From: Gammaproteobacteria bacterium
GTDB taxonomy: Bacteria > Pseudomonadota > Gammaproteobacteria > SZUA-140
Length of the DNA stretch: 64,000 bases
NCBI GenBank assembly: GCA_016712635.1
Contig: JADJQS010000002.1
Span: forward strand, 558,001 to 622,000
Reading direction: 5' to 3'
Position numbers and translations under genes: made by a program. This document shows positions 17,944 to 26,434 of this stretch, piece after piece (position 1 is the stretch's first letter; each line of letters opens with the position of its first letter). Under the pieces are notes generated by a model, which searched no databases, was not told the DNA's origin, and saw nothing but the letters and a program-made list of their open reading frames with translations.

Positions 17944-18446
17944 CACGTGATCTCCTCGACCTTCTTGCCGCGTTTGCGCGCGACCTCTTCCGGGTTCGTC
18001 ATATCCTGCAACCCCTTGATCGTGGCGCGGACGACGTTCACCGAATTCGGCGAACCGATGCACTTCGCCAGCACGTCGCGCACACCGAGAACCTCGAACA
18101 CCGCGCGCATGGCGCCGCCCGCGATGATGCCCGTGCCGACCGACGCCGGCTGCATGAACACCTTGGCGGCCCCGTGCCTGGAGGTGATCGGATACTGCAG
18201 CGTGCCGCCGTTGAGCCTGATCTGCTGCATGTTGCGCCGCGCGTTTTCCATCGCCTTCTGGATCGCCGCCGGTACCTCGCGCGCCTTGCCGCTGCCGAAA
18301 CCGATCTTGCCGTTGCCGTCGCCGACCACGGTCAGGGCGGAGAAGCCGAACTGGCGTCCGCCCTTGACGGTCTTGGACACGCGCCGAACCGCGACCAGTT
18401 TTTCCTGCAGCTCGTCGCTGCTCTCGCCTGCCTCGAATCTCGCCAT
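17943..18446 (-). CDS. rpsE: 30S ribosomal protein S5
   Basis: Decoding-fidelity protein of the small subunit, 167 residues as in E. coli. The N-terminal dsRNA-binding-like domain carries VRRVSKTVKGGRQFGFSALT, including the region where ram and spectinomycin-resistance mutations are known, and GFGSGKAREVPAAIQKA. The stop overlaps the rpmD ATG by one base. Confidence 0.98.
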   Translation of the reverse strand: MARFEAGESSDELQEKLVAVRRVSKTVKGGRQFGFSALTVVGDGNGKIGFGSGKAREVPAAIQKAMENARRNMQQIRLNGGTLQYPITSRHGAAKVFMQPASVGTGIIAGGAMRAVFEVLGVRDVLAKCIGSPNSVNVVRATIKGLQDMTNPEEVARKRGKKVEEIT

Positions 18447-18461
18447 CGTATCGACCCTTGC

Positions 18462-18818
18462 TTAGAATTCCAGCCCGTGTTCGCGCGCGGCATCCGCCAG
18501 CGCCTTCACGCGACCGTGATATCTGTACCCAGACCTGTCGAAGGCAACCTTGGTCAGGCCGGCCGCCTTCGCCCGCTCCGCGACCATCCTGCCGACGACA
18601 GCCGCCGCGGAGGCGTTGCCCGGGTAACCCTGCAGGGCCGCCTTGACCTCGGCGTCCAGCGTAGAGGCGCTGGCAATTACACCGGAGGCGTCAGGGCTGA
18701 TCACCTGCGCATAAATGTGCCGCGGCGTGCGGAAAACGCTCAGACGGTAGGTTTCCAGCTCCTTCATCTTGGCGCGTCCACGACGCGCGCGCCGCAAGCG
18801 TGACTGTTTCTTATCCAC
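18462..18818 (-). CDS. rplR: 50S ribosomal protein L18
   Basis: 5S rRNA-binding protein, 118 residues (117 in E. coli). It starts at GTG 18818 (VDKKQSRLRRARRGR) and ends FDRSGYRYHGRVKALADAAR then EHGLEF, the conserved tail. It lies 14 bases after rplF and 15 before rpsE. Confidence 0.97.
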   Translation of the reverse strand: MDKKQSRLRRARRGRAKMKELETYRLSVFRTPRHIYAQVISPDASGVIASASTLDAEVKAALQGYPGNASAAAVVGRMVAERAKAAGLTKVAFDRSGYRYHGRVKALADAAREHGLEF

Positions 18819-18832
18819 GTGTCCTGCCCACC

Positions 18833-19366
18833 TTATTTCTTCTTGGCCTCTTTGAGGATCACCTGCTCATCCGCGTAACGCACGCCCTTGCCCTTGTAAG
18901 GCTCCGGCGGACGATAGGCGCGGATCTCGGCGGCTACCTGCCCGACCTTCTGCTTGTCGATACCCTTGATCACGATCTCGGTCTGGCTCGGGGTCTCGAT
19001 GACGATCCCCTCCGGCACCGGATAGCTGACCGGATGCGAGAAACCGAGGGTCAGGTTGAGGGCTTTGCCCTGCACCTGGGCGCGGTATCCCACCCCGACC
19101 AGCGTGAGCTTGCGCTCGAAACCCTTGCTGACACCGGTCACCATGTTCTTCAGCAGAGCGCGCACCGTGCCCGACATGGCGTGGTACAGGCCGCTGTCGT
19201 CAACCAGCTGCACCTTCAGCTCGCCGTCTTCCTGCACCAGCCGGATCGCGGGCGGAATGTCGCGCCGCAACTCGCCCTTGGCGCCCTTCACTGCAACCGC
19301 GCCCGGACTCATGGTGACGGAAACGCCGGTCGGCAGCGGAATCGGTTGTTTAGCTATTCTTGACAT
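18833..19366 (-). CDS. rplF: 50S ribosomal protein L6
   Basis: Large-subunit protein near the GTPase centre and sarcin-ricin loop, 177 residues exactly as in E. coli. Two repeated domains: MSRIAKQPIPLPTGV at the start and the C-terminal RAYRPPEPYKGKGVRYADE signature. It is 10 bases downstream of rpsH. Confidence 0.98.
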   Translation of the reverse strand: MSRIAKQPIPLPTGVSVTMSPGAVAVKGAKGELRRDIPPAIRLVQEDGELKVQLVDDSGLYHAMSGTVRALLKNMVTGVSKGFERKLTLVGVGYRAQVQGKALNLTLGFSHPVSYPVPEGIVIETPSQTEIVIKGIDKQKVGQVAAEIRAYRPPEPYKGKGVRYADEQVILKEAKKK

Positions 19367-19376
19367 GGCTCATCAC

Positions 19377-19772
19377 TCACGAAATCAGGCAGAGTACTTC
19401 GCCGCCCTGGCCCCTGGCGCGGGCGGCGCGATCTGTCATAACCCCGGCCGAGGTGCTGACGATGGCGATACCGAGTCCGCCCATGACCTTGGGCAGATCG
19501 TCGCGCGCCTCGTAGATGCGCAGGCCGGGACGGCTTACACGCTTCAGGCTCGAGATCACCGGTTTGCCCTCGAAATACTTGAGGGTGATCGTCATGGTGC
19601 TCTTGCTGCCTTCCTGCTTCACCGCGCAATCCGCGATGTAGCCCTCGTCCTTCAATACGCCGGCGATGGCCGCCTTCAGCTTCGAGGCGGGCATGGACAC
19701 CGATGCAACCCCGTTCTGCTGCGCGTTGCGGATGCGGGTCAGCATGTCTGCTATGGGATCGGTCATGCTCAT
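19377..19772 (-). CDS. rpsH: 30S ribosomal protein S8
   Basis: 16S rRNA central-domain binder and, in E. coli, translational repressor of the spc operon. 131 residues, beginning MSMTDPIADMLTRIRNAQ; the C-terminal signature is slightly diverged (IAIVSTSAGVMTDRAARARG). It lies between rpsN (40-base gap) and rplF. Confidence 0.98.
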   Translation of the reverse strand: MSMTDPIADMLTRIRNAQQNGVASVSMPASKLKAAIAGVLKDEGYIADCAVKQEGSKSTMTITLKYFEGKPVISSLKRVSRPGLRIYEARDDLPKVMGGLGIAIVSTSAGVMTDRAARARGQGGEVLCLIS

Positions 19773-19812
19773 ACGATTTTCCTGAATCCTTTGCCCTGTC
19801 TCAGTAGTTGGA

Positions 19813-20118
19813 TCACCAGCTCGCCTTCACCAGGCCGGGGACATCCCCGCGCATGGCGGCCTCGCGCAGCTTGTTGCGGCCCAGGCCGAACTTGCGGTAG
19901 AAGCCGTGCGGGCGCCCCGTCAGGCGGCAGCGGTTGCGCAGCCGTGTGGGGCTGGCGTCGCGCGGCAGCATCTGGAACCTGCGGCGCAGCTCGGCCTTCT
20001 CCTCGAAGCCCAGCTTGGGATCGCGCAGCTGGTTCTTCAGCTCGGTACGCTTGCCGGCGTACTTGCGGATCACGCGCTGACGGCGGATTTCCCGGTTGAC
20101 CATGGAAGTCTTTGCCAT
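19813..20118 (-). CDS. rpsN: 30S ribosomal protein S14
   Basis: Head protein of the small subunit, 101 residues, the long zinc-free (C-) form: MAKTSMVNREIRRQRVIRKY, then LPRDASPTRLRNRCRLTGRP with no CxxC pairs. It lies 12 bases after rplE. In contrast to this zinc-free S14, S4 and L36 in the same cluster are zinc-binding forms. Confidence 0.98.
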   Translation of the reverse strand: MAKTSMVNREIRRQRVIRKYAGKRTELKNQLRDPKLGFEEKAELRRRFQMLPRDASPTRLRNRCRLTGRPHGFYRKFGLGRNKLREAAMRGDVPGLVKASW

Positions 20119-20130
20119 AATGCCTGGTCC

Positions 20131-20670
20131 TCAGTTTCTGAACGGAAAGCTGAACGACTCGAGAAGCGCGCGCGCCTCGGCGTCGGTCTTCGCGCTGGTC
20201 GTCAGGGTGATGTCCATCCCGCGGATCACGTCGATCTTGTCGTACTCGATCTCAGGGAAGATGATCTGCTCGCGCACACCCATGCTGAAGTTGCCGCGTC
20301 CGTCGAAGGAGCGCCCGTTCACCCCGCGGAAGTCGCGGATGCGCGGGATCGAGATGCTGATCAGGCGATCCAGGAATTCGTACATGCGATTGCTGCGCAG
20401 CGTCACCTTGCAGCCAACCGGCCAGCCTTCGCGGACCTTGAAGCCGGCGATGGACTTGCGCGCCTCGGTGACCACCGGCTTCTGGCCGCTGATCTTCTCC
20501 AGGTCCGCCACCGCATTCTCGATCACCTTCTTGTCGGCGACCGCCTCGCCCACGCCCATGTTGATCGTGATCTTGACGAGGTGTGGCACCTCCATCACGC
20601 TCTTGTAGGCGAAGCGCTGCATCATCTGCGGCACCACCTTTTCCCGATAGAATTCCTTCAATCTTGCCAT
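20131..20670 (-). CDS. rplE: 50S ribosomal protein L5
   Basis: 5S rRNA-binding protein at the central protuberance, 179 residues, the E. coli length. Starts MARLKEFYREKVVPQMM and carries KITINMGVGEAVADKKV. A start nine bases upstream (20679) is possible but would add MTV, not seen in the family. Confidence 0.98.
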   Translation of the reverse strand: MARLKEFYREKVVPQMMQRFAYKSVMEVPHLVKITINMGVGEAVADKKVIENAVADLEKISGQKPVVTEARKSIAGFKVREGWPVGCKVTLRSNRMYEFLDRLISISIPRIRDFRGVNGRSFDGRGNFSMGVREQIIFPEIEYDKIDVIRGMDITLTTSAKTDAEARALLESFSFPFRN

Positions 20671-20689
20671 AACGGTCAACCTGCCCGGT

Positions 20690-21007
20690 TCAACTGTCCA
20701 GTACTTCGTTGTTTGATTTGAAGAAGCGCACCTTGCGCCCGTCTTCCAGCGTGCGGTAACCCGCGCGATCCGGCTTCTTAGTCACCGGATTGAACAGCAT
20801 CACGTTGGAAATGTGGATCGGCGCCTCTTTCTCCACGATGCCGCCCGCCACGCCGCGTGTCGGATTCGGCTTGGTGTGGCGCTTGATCATGTTGATGTTC
20901 TCGACGATGACGCGGTCGTCGGTCAGCACGCGCACCACGGTGCCGCGCTTGCCCTTGTCCTTGCCCGCGATCACCATCACGTCGTCGTTCTTTTTGATCT
21001 TGCTCAT
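20690..21007 (-). CDS. rplX: 50S ribosomal protein L24
   Basis: Assembly-initiating large-subunit protein, 105 residues (104 in E. coli). The KOW motif region is clear: MSKIKKNDDVMVIAGKDKGK, then RGTVVRV. It is followed by rplE after 19 bases and preceded by rplN after 26. Confidence 0.98.
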   Translation of the reverse strand: MSKIKKNDDVMVIAGKDKGKRGTVVRVLTDDRVIVENINMIKRHTKPNPTRGVAGGIVEKEAPIHISNVMLFNPVTKKPDRAGYRTLEDGRKVRFFKSNNEVLDS

Positions 21008-21033
21008 CTCAGCCTCGCTCTCCCGCCCGCGTC

Positions 21034-21402
21034 TCAGAGCACTTCCGGCGCGAGCGAAATGATCTTCATGAACTGCTCCGTGCGCAGTTCGCGTGTGACC
21101 GGCCCGAAAATGCGGGTGCCGATCGGCTGCTTCTGGTTGTTGAGCAGCACTGCCGCGTTGCTGTCGAAGCGGATCAGGGAGCCATCCGGGCGGCGGATGC
21201 CCTTGCGGGTGCGCACCACGACGGCATCGTATACTTCGCCCTTCTTCACCTTCCCGCGCGGAATGGCGTCCTTGATGCTGACCTTGATGATGTCGCCGAT
21301 GCCGGCGTAGCGGCGGTGTGAGCCGCCCAGCACCTTGATGCACATCAGTTCGCGTGCGCCGCTGTTGTCCGCCACGTCCAACCTTGTCTGCATCTGAATC
21401 AT
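21034..21402 (-). CDS. rplN: 50S ribosomal protein L14
   Basis: Interface protein of the large subunit, 122 residues (123 in E. coli), starting MIQMQTRLDVADNSGARELM and ending FMKIISLAPEVL. It is the first gene of the classical spc operon, 30 bases after rpsQ; I see no strong promoter in that short gap, so it is probably read through from the S10 genes. Confidence 0.98.
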   Translation of the reverse strand: MIQMQTRLDVADNSGARELMCIKVLGGSHRRYAGIGDIIKVSIKDAIPRGKVKKGEVYDAVVVRTRKGIRRPDGSLIRFDSNAAVLLNNQKQPIGTRIFGPVTRELRTEQFMKIISLAPEVL

Positions 21403-21432
21403 TGTTCCGTCTCCTTCAAGTGGCCGCAGCCG

Positions 21433-21693
21433 TCACTTAGCCCGTTCGACGACCTTGACCAGGCGCCACGACTTGGTCCTGGACAGGGGCCGCGACTGTT
21501 CGATGACCACGGTGTCACCTTCCCTGCATTCGTTGTTCTCGTCGTGCGCGTGCAGTTTGGACGAGCTGCGCACGTATTTCCGGTAGACCGGGTGCGGCAG
21601 CCGGCGCTCGATCAGCACGGTTATGGTCTTGTCCATCTTGTTGCTGATAACGCGCCCGGTCACGCCGCGCGACGCCTTTGTCTGTTCATTCAT
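21433..21693 (-). CDS. rpsQ: 30S ribosomal protein S17
   Basis: 16S rRNA 5'-domain binder with an OB fold, 86 residues (84 in E. coli). Seen: GRVISNKMDKTITVLIERR and VVIEQSRPLSRTKSWRLVKV. Its ATG overlaps the rpmC stop by four bases (ATGA), as is usual at the end of the S10 operon. Confidence 0.98.
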   Translation of the reverse strand: MNEQTKASRGVTGRVISNKMDKTITVLIERRLPHPVYRKYVRSSSKLHAHDENNECREGDTVVIEQSRPLSRTKSWRLVKVVERAK

Positions 21694-21890
21694 GAGGTTT
21701 TGCCTTTCGCCTTGTCATTCAGCACCGTGTAGAGGCGCGCAATGTCGCGTCGCACGGCGCGGATGCGGTGGGACTGGCCAAGCTGGCCGGTGCCCTTCTG
21801 CATGCGCAGGTTGAACTGTTCGCGCAGCAGCCCGAGCAGATCCTGCTTCAGCTCGCCGACGTTCTTGCCTCTCAGCTCTTTCGCCTTCAT
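21690..21890 (-). CDS. rpmC: 50S ribosomal protein L29
   Basis: Large-subunit protein next to the exit tunnel and part of the SRP/trigger-factor docking area. 66 residues from ATG 21890 (MKAKELRGKNVGELKQDLLG) to the stop overlapping rpsQ. The ATG shares its first base with the rplP stop, so translation is coupled; a GTG one codon upstream is the alternative start. Confidence 0.97.
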   Translation of the reverse strand: MKAKELRGKNVGELKQDLLGLLREQFNLRMQKGTGQLGQSHRIRAVRRDIARLYTVLNDKAKGKTS

Positions 21891-22303
21891 CACATCACCG
21901 TCCTCGTAACGAACGCCGTCTTGACGGGCAGCTTCGCGGCAGCCAGCTTGAACGCCTCGCGCGCGATTTCTTCGGTCACGCCTTCCATTTCATACAGCAT
22001 CTTGCCGGGCTGCGTGATGGCCACCCAGAATTCGACGTTGCCCTTGCCGCTTCCCATGCGCACCTCGAGCGGTTTCTTGGTCACCGGGGTGTCGGGGAAC
22101 ACGCGGATCCACACCTTGCCACCGCGCTTTACGAAGCGCGTCATGGCGCGACGGGCGGCCTCGATCTGGCGCGACGTGATGCGGCCGCCCACGATCGCCT
22201 GCAGGCCGTACTCGCCGAAACTGACCTTGTTGCCGCTGGTCGCAACCCCGCGGTTGCGCCCCTTCATCTGCTTGCGGAATTTGGTTCTCTTTGGCTGCAG
22301 CAT
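21890..22303 (-). CDS. rplP: 50S ribosomal protein L16
   Basis: Large-subunit protein near the A-site tRNA elbow, 137 residues (136 in E. coli). Starts MLQPKRTKFRKQMKGRNRG and carries RRAMTRFVKRGGKVWIRVFP and RMGSGKGNVEFWVA. It is 23 bases after rpsC and overlaps rpmC. Confidence 0.98.
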   Translation of the reverse strand: MLQPKRTKFRKQMKGRNRGVATSGNKVSFGEYGLQAIVGGRITSRQIEAARRAMTRFVKRGGKVWIRVFPDTPVTKKPLEVRMGSGKGNVEFWVAITQPGKMLYEMEGVTEEIAREAFKLAAAKLPVKTAFVTRTVM

Positions 22304-22326
22304 GTTGCGTCCCTATACTGAGATAA

Positions 22327-23004
22327 TTAGGCGGATTCAACCTTGTCGGCGGCGCTGTCTTTCTCGTGCGCATCGCGGTCGAACACCTCGCCCTTGAATA
22401 CCCATACCTTCACACCGATCGCGCCCGACGCGGTACGCGCCTCGGTGAAACCGTAGTCGATGTCGGCGCGCAGGGTGTGCAGCGGCACGCGGCCCTCACG
22501 GTACCACTCCCTGCGCGCGATCTCGGCGCCATTCAGGCGTCCCGCGACGTTGACGCGGATGCCGAGCGCTCCCAGGCGCATGGTGTTGGTGACCGCGCGC
22601 TTCATGGCACGGCGGTACATGATGCGGCGCTCGATCTGCTGCGCGATGCTCTCCGCCACCAGCTGGGCGTCGAGCTCGGGCTTGCGGATCTCCTCGATGT
22701 TGATGTGCACGGGCACTTTCATCATCGCGGCGACTTCCTTGCGCAGGTGCTCGATGTCCTCGCCCTTCTTGCCGATCACCATGCCAGGACGCGCGGTCTG
22801 GATGGTGATGTGCGCGGTGCGCGCCGGCCGCTCGATCTGGATGCGGCTGACGGACGCGGCCGACAGTTTCTGCTTGAGATACTCGCGCACGCGCAGGTCG
22901 GTAAGCAGGTAGTCGGCGTAGTTCTTCGAATCGGCGTACCACTTTGACGTCCAGTCCTTGACGATGCCAAGACGAATGCCTGTCGGATGTACTTTCTGGC
23001 CCAT
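22327..23004 (-). CDS. rpsC: 30S ribosomal protein S3
   Basis: Head protein at the mRNA entry channel, 225 residues (233 in E. coli). An N-terminal type II KH domain shows MVIGKKGEDIEHLRKEVA (GxxG loop), and the C-terminal domain shows LGALGIRVNVAGRLNGAEIA. The C-terminal tail is a little short and ends in acidic/alanine residues. Confidence 0.98.
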   Translation of the reverse strand: MGQKVHPTGIRLGIVKDWTSKWYADSKNYADYLLTDLRVREYLKQKLSAASVSRIQIERPARTAHITIQTARPGMVIGKKGEDIEHLRKEVAAMMKVPVHINIEEIRKPELDAQLVAESIAQQIERRIMYRRAMKRAVTNTMRLGALGIRVNVAGRLNGAEIARREWYREGRVPLHTLRADIDYGFTEARTASGAIGVKVWVFKGEVFDRDAHEKDSAADKVESA

Positions 23005-23024
23005 GATGTTCCGCTCTCTATGCT

Positions 23025-23357
23025 CTACTTGTCGCTCACCGCCACGGTGATGTGGCTGGTACGCTTCAATATCTTGTTGGCGCGGCCGCGCGCACGCGGG
23101 CTCCAGCGCTTCTGCTGCGGGCCCTCGTCCACGAAGATGCGCGATACTTTCAGCTCGTCGATGTCGGCCCCCTCGTTGTGCTCCGCGTTGGCGATGGCGG
23201 AGAGCAGGAGCTTCCGCACCAGCACCGCCGCCTGCTTGGGGCTGAAGGTGAGCATGTTCAGCGCCCGGTCAACCGGCAGACCGCGGATCTGGTCCGCTAT
23301 CAGCCGGCATTTCTGGGCGGAAATACCCGCGTATCTGCGCTTAGCGTAAATTTCCAT
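23025..23357 (-). CDS. rplV: 50S ribosomal protein L22
   Basis: Exit-tunnel protein, 110 residues from ATG 23357 (MEIYAKRRYAGISAQKCRL), matching the E. coli length and N-terminus; a GTG at 23366 would add three residues. The beta-hairpin that lines the tunnel and where macrolide-resistance changes map ends here in RARGRANKILKRTSHITVAV. Confidence 0.97.
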   Translation of the reverse strand: MEIYAKRRYAGISAQKCRLIADQIRGLPVDRALNMLTFSPKQAAVLVRKLLLSAIANAEHNEGADIDELKVSRIFVDEGPQQKRWSPRARGRANKILKRTSHITVAVSDK

Positions 23358-23372
23358 CTTCGCCACCCGTGA

Positions 23373-23645
23373 CTATTTGGTCTTCTTGTCCGCCACGTGC
23401 CCCTTGAAGGTGCGCGTCGCGGCGAATTCGCCCAGCTTGTGTCCGACCATGTTCTCCGTCACCAGCACCGGCACGTGCTGGCGCCCGTTGTGCACGGCGA
23501 TGGTCAGCCCAACCATGTCGGGCAGGATCATGGAACGCCGCGACCAGGTCTTGATCGGACGCTTGCTGTTTTCCGCGACGGCCTGGTCCACCTTCTTGAT
23601 CAGGTGCAGGTCGACGAACGGCCCTTTTTTGATTGAACGTGGCAT
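23373..23645 (-). CDS. rpsS: 30S ribosomal protein S19
   Basis: Head protein contacting S13 and the A-site finger, 90 residues (92 in E. coli). Starts MPRSIKKGPFVDLHLIKKV and carries RRSMILPDMVGLTIAVHNGR and MVGHKLGEFAATRTFKGH. It lies 36 bases after rplB and 15 before rplV. Confidence 0.98.
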   Translation of the reverse strand: MPRSIKKGPFVDLHLIKKVDQAVAENSKRPIKTWSRRSMILPDMVGLTIAVHNGRQHVPVLVTENMVGHKLGEFAATRTFKGHVADKKTK

Positions 23646-23681
23646 TGACTAACCTCTGCAACTCGATTCCTGTCGGCCCGC

Positions 23682-24506
23682 TTACTTGGTCCTGCGGTCG
23701 CGCACGATCATGTTTCCGGTGCGCTTGTTCTTCCGCGTCTTGTATCCCTTGGTCGGCTGGCCCCACGGCGTCACGGGGTGCTTGCCGAAGTTGCGCCCCT
23801 CGCCACCGCCATGCGGATGGTCGACCGGGTTCATCGCCGTTCCGCGCACGGTCGGACGGATGCCGCGCCAGCGCTTCGCACCCGCCTTGCCGAGCGAGCG
23901 CAGGGAATGCTCCGCGTTGCTCACTTCGCCGATGACAGCGCGGCAGTCTACCAGAATGCGGCGCATCTCGCCTGATCGCAGTCGCAGGATGGCATAGGTG
24001 CCCTCCTTCGCAATGAGCTGTGTCGAAGCGCCGGCGCTGCGCGCAAGCTGCGCGCCCTTGCCGGGCTTCATCTCGACGCAGTGGATTTCCGAGCCGACCG
24101 GGATATTGCGGATCGGCAGGCAGTTCCCGCGGCGGATGGGCGCATCGCTTCCCGACTGCAGCTCGTCGCCGGCGGTCACGCCCTTGGGCGCGACAATGTA
24201 GCGCCGCTCGCCGTCGGAGTACAGCAGCAGGGCGATGTGCGCGCTGCGGTTCGGATCGTATTCGATCCGCTCGACACGGGCCGGGATGCCGTCCTTGTCG
24301 CGCTTGAAGTCGATGATGCGGTAATAGCGCTTGTGGGCGCCGCCGATGTGGCGCACCGTGATATGGCCGTTGTTGTTGCGGCCGCTGCCGCGGGTCATGC
24401 TCTCGATCAGCGCCGGGTGCGGATCACCCTTGTGCAGATGGGGATGAACCACCTTCACTACGAAGCGGCGTCCGGCCGATGTCGGTTTGGTTTTTACAAG
24501 TGCCAT
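23682..24506 (-). CDS. rplB: 50S ribosomal protein L2
   Basis: Essential large-subunit protein near the peptidyl transferase centre, 274 residues (273 in E. coli). The C-terminal signature around the conserved His, VDHPHGGGEGRNFGKHPVTP, is present, as is RNNNGHITVRHIGGAHKRYY near residue 45. It lies 21 bases after rplW. Confidence 0.98.
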   Translation of the reverse strand: MALVKTKPTSAGRRFVVKVVHPHLHKGDPHPALIESMTRGSGRNNNGHITVRHIGGAHKRYYRIIDFKRDKDGIPARVERIEYDPNRSAHIALLLYSDGERRYIVAPKGVTAGDELQSGSDAPIRRGNCLPIRNIPVGSEIHCVEMKPGKGAQLARSAGASTQLIAKEGTYAILRLRSGEMRRILVDCRAVIGEVSNAEHSLRSLGKAGAKRWRGIRPTVRGTAMNPVDHPHGGGEGRNFGKHPVTPWGQPTKGYKTRKNKRTGNMIVRDRRTK

Positions 24507-24527
24507 GATCGTCCTGTCCCAGTCCTG

Positions 24528-24824
24528 TTACTGCTGCCCGGAGAAATCGATGTCGAAACCGGGTTTCAGCGCCACGTAGGCCTTTCTGAAGTCGGAACGC
24601 TTGCCGTATGAGGCGCCGAAGCGCTTGCTCTTGCCAATGCAGTTGACCACCCGCACCTGGTCGACCTCGACCTTGAACAGATGCTCGACCGCCTGCTTGA
24701 TCTCCGGCTTGGTCGCGTCCGGAGCGACGCGGAACACGAACTGCTTGTGTTTTTCAGCCACCACGGTCGCCTTCTCGGAGACGTGCGGCGACAGCAGGAC
24801 CTTCATCAGGCGTTCCTGGTTCAT
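24528..24824 (-). CDS. rplW: 50S ribosomal protein L23
   Basis: Exit-site protein that docks trigger factor and SRP, 98 residues (100 in E. coli). Starts MNQERLMKVLLSPHVSEKAT; the trigger-factor contact Glu lies in HVSEKAT. Its ATG overlaps the rplD stop by four bases. Confidence 0.98.
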   Translation of the reverse strand: MNQERLMKVLLSPHVSEKATVVAEKHKQFVFRVAPDATKPEIKQAVEHLFKVEVDQVRVVNCIGKSKRFGASYGKRSDFRKAYVALKPGFDIDFSGQQ

Positions 24825-25438
24825 GCGAGCTGCTCCTCAAACTTCTTCACCGCGGCCGCCGTCATCAGAACCTTGTCGAAACGGATCAGGCTGACCGGGT
24901 CAACCTCAGCGGTATTCATGACCTCGACCTTGTGCAGGTTGCGTGCGGACAGCATCAGCTTGTCGTCGGTGCTGTCGGTCACCACCAGCACGCTGTCCAG
25001 TCCGAGCGCCTTGAGCTTCACCACCAGTGACTGGGTCTTTGGCTCGTCGACACCGAAGCTGTCCACCACCACGAGCTGGTCCTGCCGCAGCAGCTCGGAC
25101 AGGATGGAACGGACCGCCGCGCGGTACATCTTGCGGTTGACCTTCTGCGAATAATCGGCGGGCACTGCCGCGAAGGTCTTGCCGCCGCCGCGCCACAGCG
25201 GGCTGCGGATGCTGCCGGCGCGGGCGCGGCCGCCACCCTTCTGTTTCCACGGCTTGATGCCGCCGCCCCTGACCTGCGAGCGCGTCTTCTGCGCATGCGT
25301 ACCGGCGCGGCCCGCCGCAAGATACGCGGTCACCACCTGGTGCACCAGCGCCTCGTTGAACTCGCAGCCGAACGTCGCATCGGCGACCTTGAGCGCGCCG
25401 CCCGCATTGCCCGTTGCATTTTTCAGTGTGATATCCAT
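24821..25438 (-). CDS. rplD: 50S ribosomal protein L4
   Basis: Large-subunit protein lining the tunnel and, in E. coli, the repressor of the S10 operon. 205 residues (201 in E. coli). The long loop is visible: KTRSQVRGGGIKPWKQKGGG then RARAGSIRSPLWRGGG. It lies 11 bases after rplC. Confidence 0.98.
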   Translation of the reverse strand: MDITLKNATGNAGGALKVADATFGCEFNEALVHQVVTAYLAAGRAGTHAQKTRSQVRGGGIKPWKQKGGGRARAGSIRSPLWRGGGKTFAAVPADYSQKVNRKMYRAAVRSILSELLRQDQLVVVDSFGVDEPKTQSLVVKLKALGLDSVLVVTDSTDDKLMLSARNLHKVEVMNTAEVDPVSLIRFDKVLMTAAAVKKFEEQLA

Positions 25439-25449
25439 GTCGCGTATCC

Positions 25450-26091
25450 TCAGCGAGCCTTGACCGACGGGCGCACGATCACGTTCCCGCCGCTCGCGCC
25501 CGGGACCGCGCCCCGCACCAGCAGCAGGTTGCGTTCGGCATCCACGCGCACCACTTCCAGATTCTGAATGCTGCGCTGCGCGTCGCCCATATGCCCCGCC
25601 ATGCGCTTGCCCTTGAACACGCGGCCCGGCGACTGGCGCTGGCCGATCGAGCCCGGGGCGCGATGCGACAGCGAGTTACCGTGGGTCGCATCGCCCATGG
25701 TGAAGTTGTGACGCTTGATGGTGCCGGCGAAGCCCTTGCCCTTGGTGACCCCGCTCACATCGACCTTCTGTCCGGCCTGGAAAATGTCCGCCTTGATCTC
25801 CCCGCCGACGGTGAATGCCTCGCCCTCACCCTCGGACAGGCGGAACTCCCACAGCCCGCGCCCGGCCTCGACGCCGGCCTTGGCGTAATGACCCGCCTGC
25901 GGCTTGAGGACGCGCGTGGCGCGGCGCGTGCCGGTGGTCACCTGCACGGCGCGATAGCCGTCGCTCTCGACCGTCTTGACCTGCGTGATGCGGTTGGGCG
26001 CGACCTCGATCACCGTCACCGGCACGGCATTGCCGTCCTCGGTGAAGATGCGCGTCATCCCATGTTTACGACCGACTACACCTATTGTCAT
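25450..26091 (-). CDS. rplC: 50S ribosomal protein L3
   Basis: Early assembly protein near the peptidyl transferase centre, 213 residues (209 in E. coli). Starts MTIGVVGRKHGMTRIFTEDG and carries GVTKGKGFAGTIKRHNFTMG and the segment with the methylatable Gln equivalent GSIGQRQSPGRVFKGKRMAG. It lies 28 bases after rpsJ. Confidence 0.98.
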   Translation of the reverse strand: MTIGVVGRKHGMTRIFTEDGNAVPVTVIEVAPNRITQVKTVESDGYRAVQVTTGTRRATRVLKPQAGHYAKAGVEAGRGLWEFRLSEGEGEAFTVGGEIKADIFQAGQKVDVSGVTKGKGFAGTIKRHNFTMGDATHGNSLSHRAPGSIGQRQSPGRVFKGKRMAGHMGDAQRSIQNLEVVRVDAERNLLLVRGAVPGASGGNVIVRPSVKAR

Positions 26092-26119
26092 GGCCCCGGT
26101 TCCTTCAACTCGTTCCTGC

Positions 26120-26434
26120 TCAGTGCAGCTTGATCTGCACGTCGACGCCCGCCGCCAGATCCAGCTTCATGAGGGCATCCACCGTCTTGTCCGTCGGATC
26201 GACGATGTCGAGCAGGCGCTTGTGCGTGCGGATCTCGTACTGGTCGCGCGCATCCTTGTTCGCATGCGGCGAGATCAGGATGGTGAAGCGTTCCTTGCGC
26301 GTCGGCAGCGGGATCGGTCCCTTGACGTGCGCGCCGGTGCGCTTGGCGGTCTCCACGATCTCGCGCGCAGAGCGGTCGATCAGCCGGTGATCGAACGCCT
26401 TCAGCCGTATCCGTATCCTTTGACTCGTTGCCAT
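26120..26434 (-). CDS. rpsJ: 30S ribosomal protein S10 (NusE)
   Basis: Head protein and NusE, the NusB/NusG partner in antitermination. 104 residues (103 in E. coli): RIRIRLKAFDHRLIDRSARE, then the loop HVKGPIPLPTRKERFT. It heads the S10 operon. No S10 leader could be recognised; the gap to tuf is filled with palindromes. Confidence 0.98.
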   Translation of the reverse strand: MATSQRIRIRLKAFDHRLIDRSAREIVETAKRTGAHVKGPIPLPTRKERFTILISPHANKDARDQYEIRTHKRLLDIVDPTDKTVDALMKLDLAAGVDVQIKLH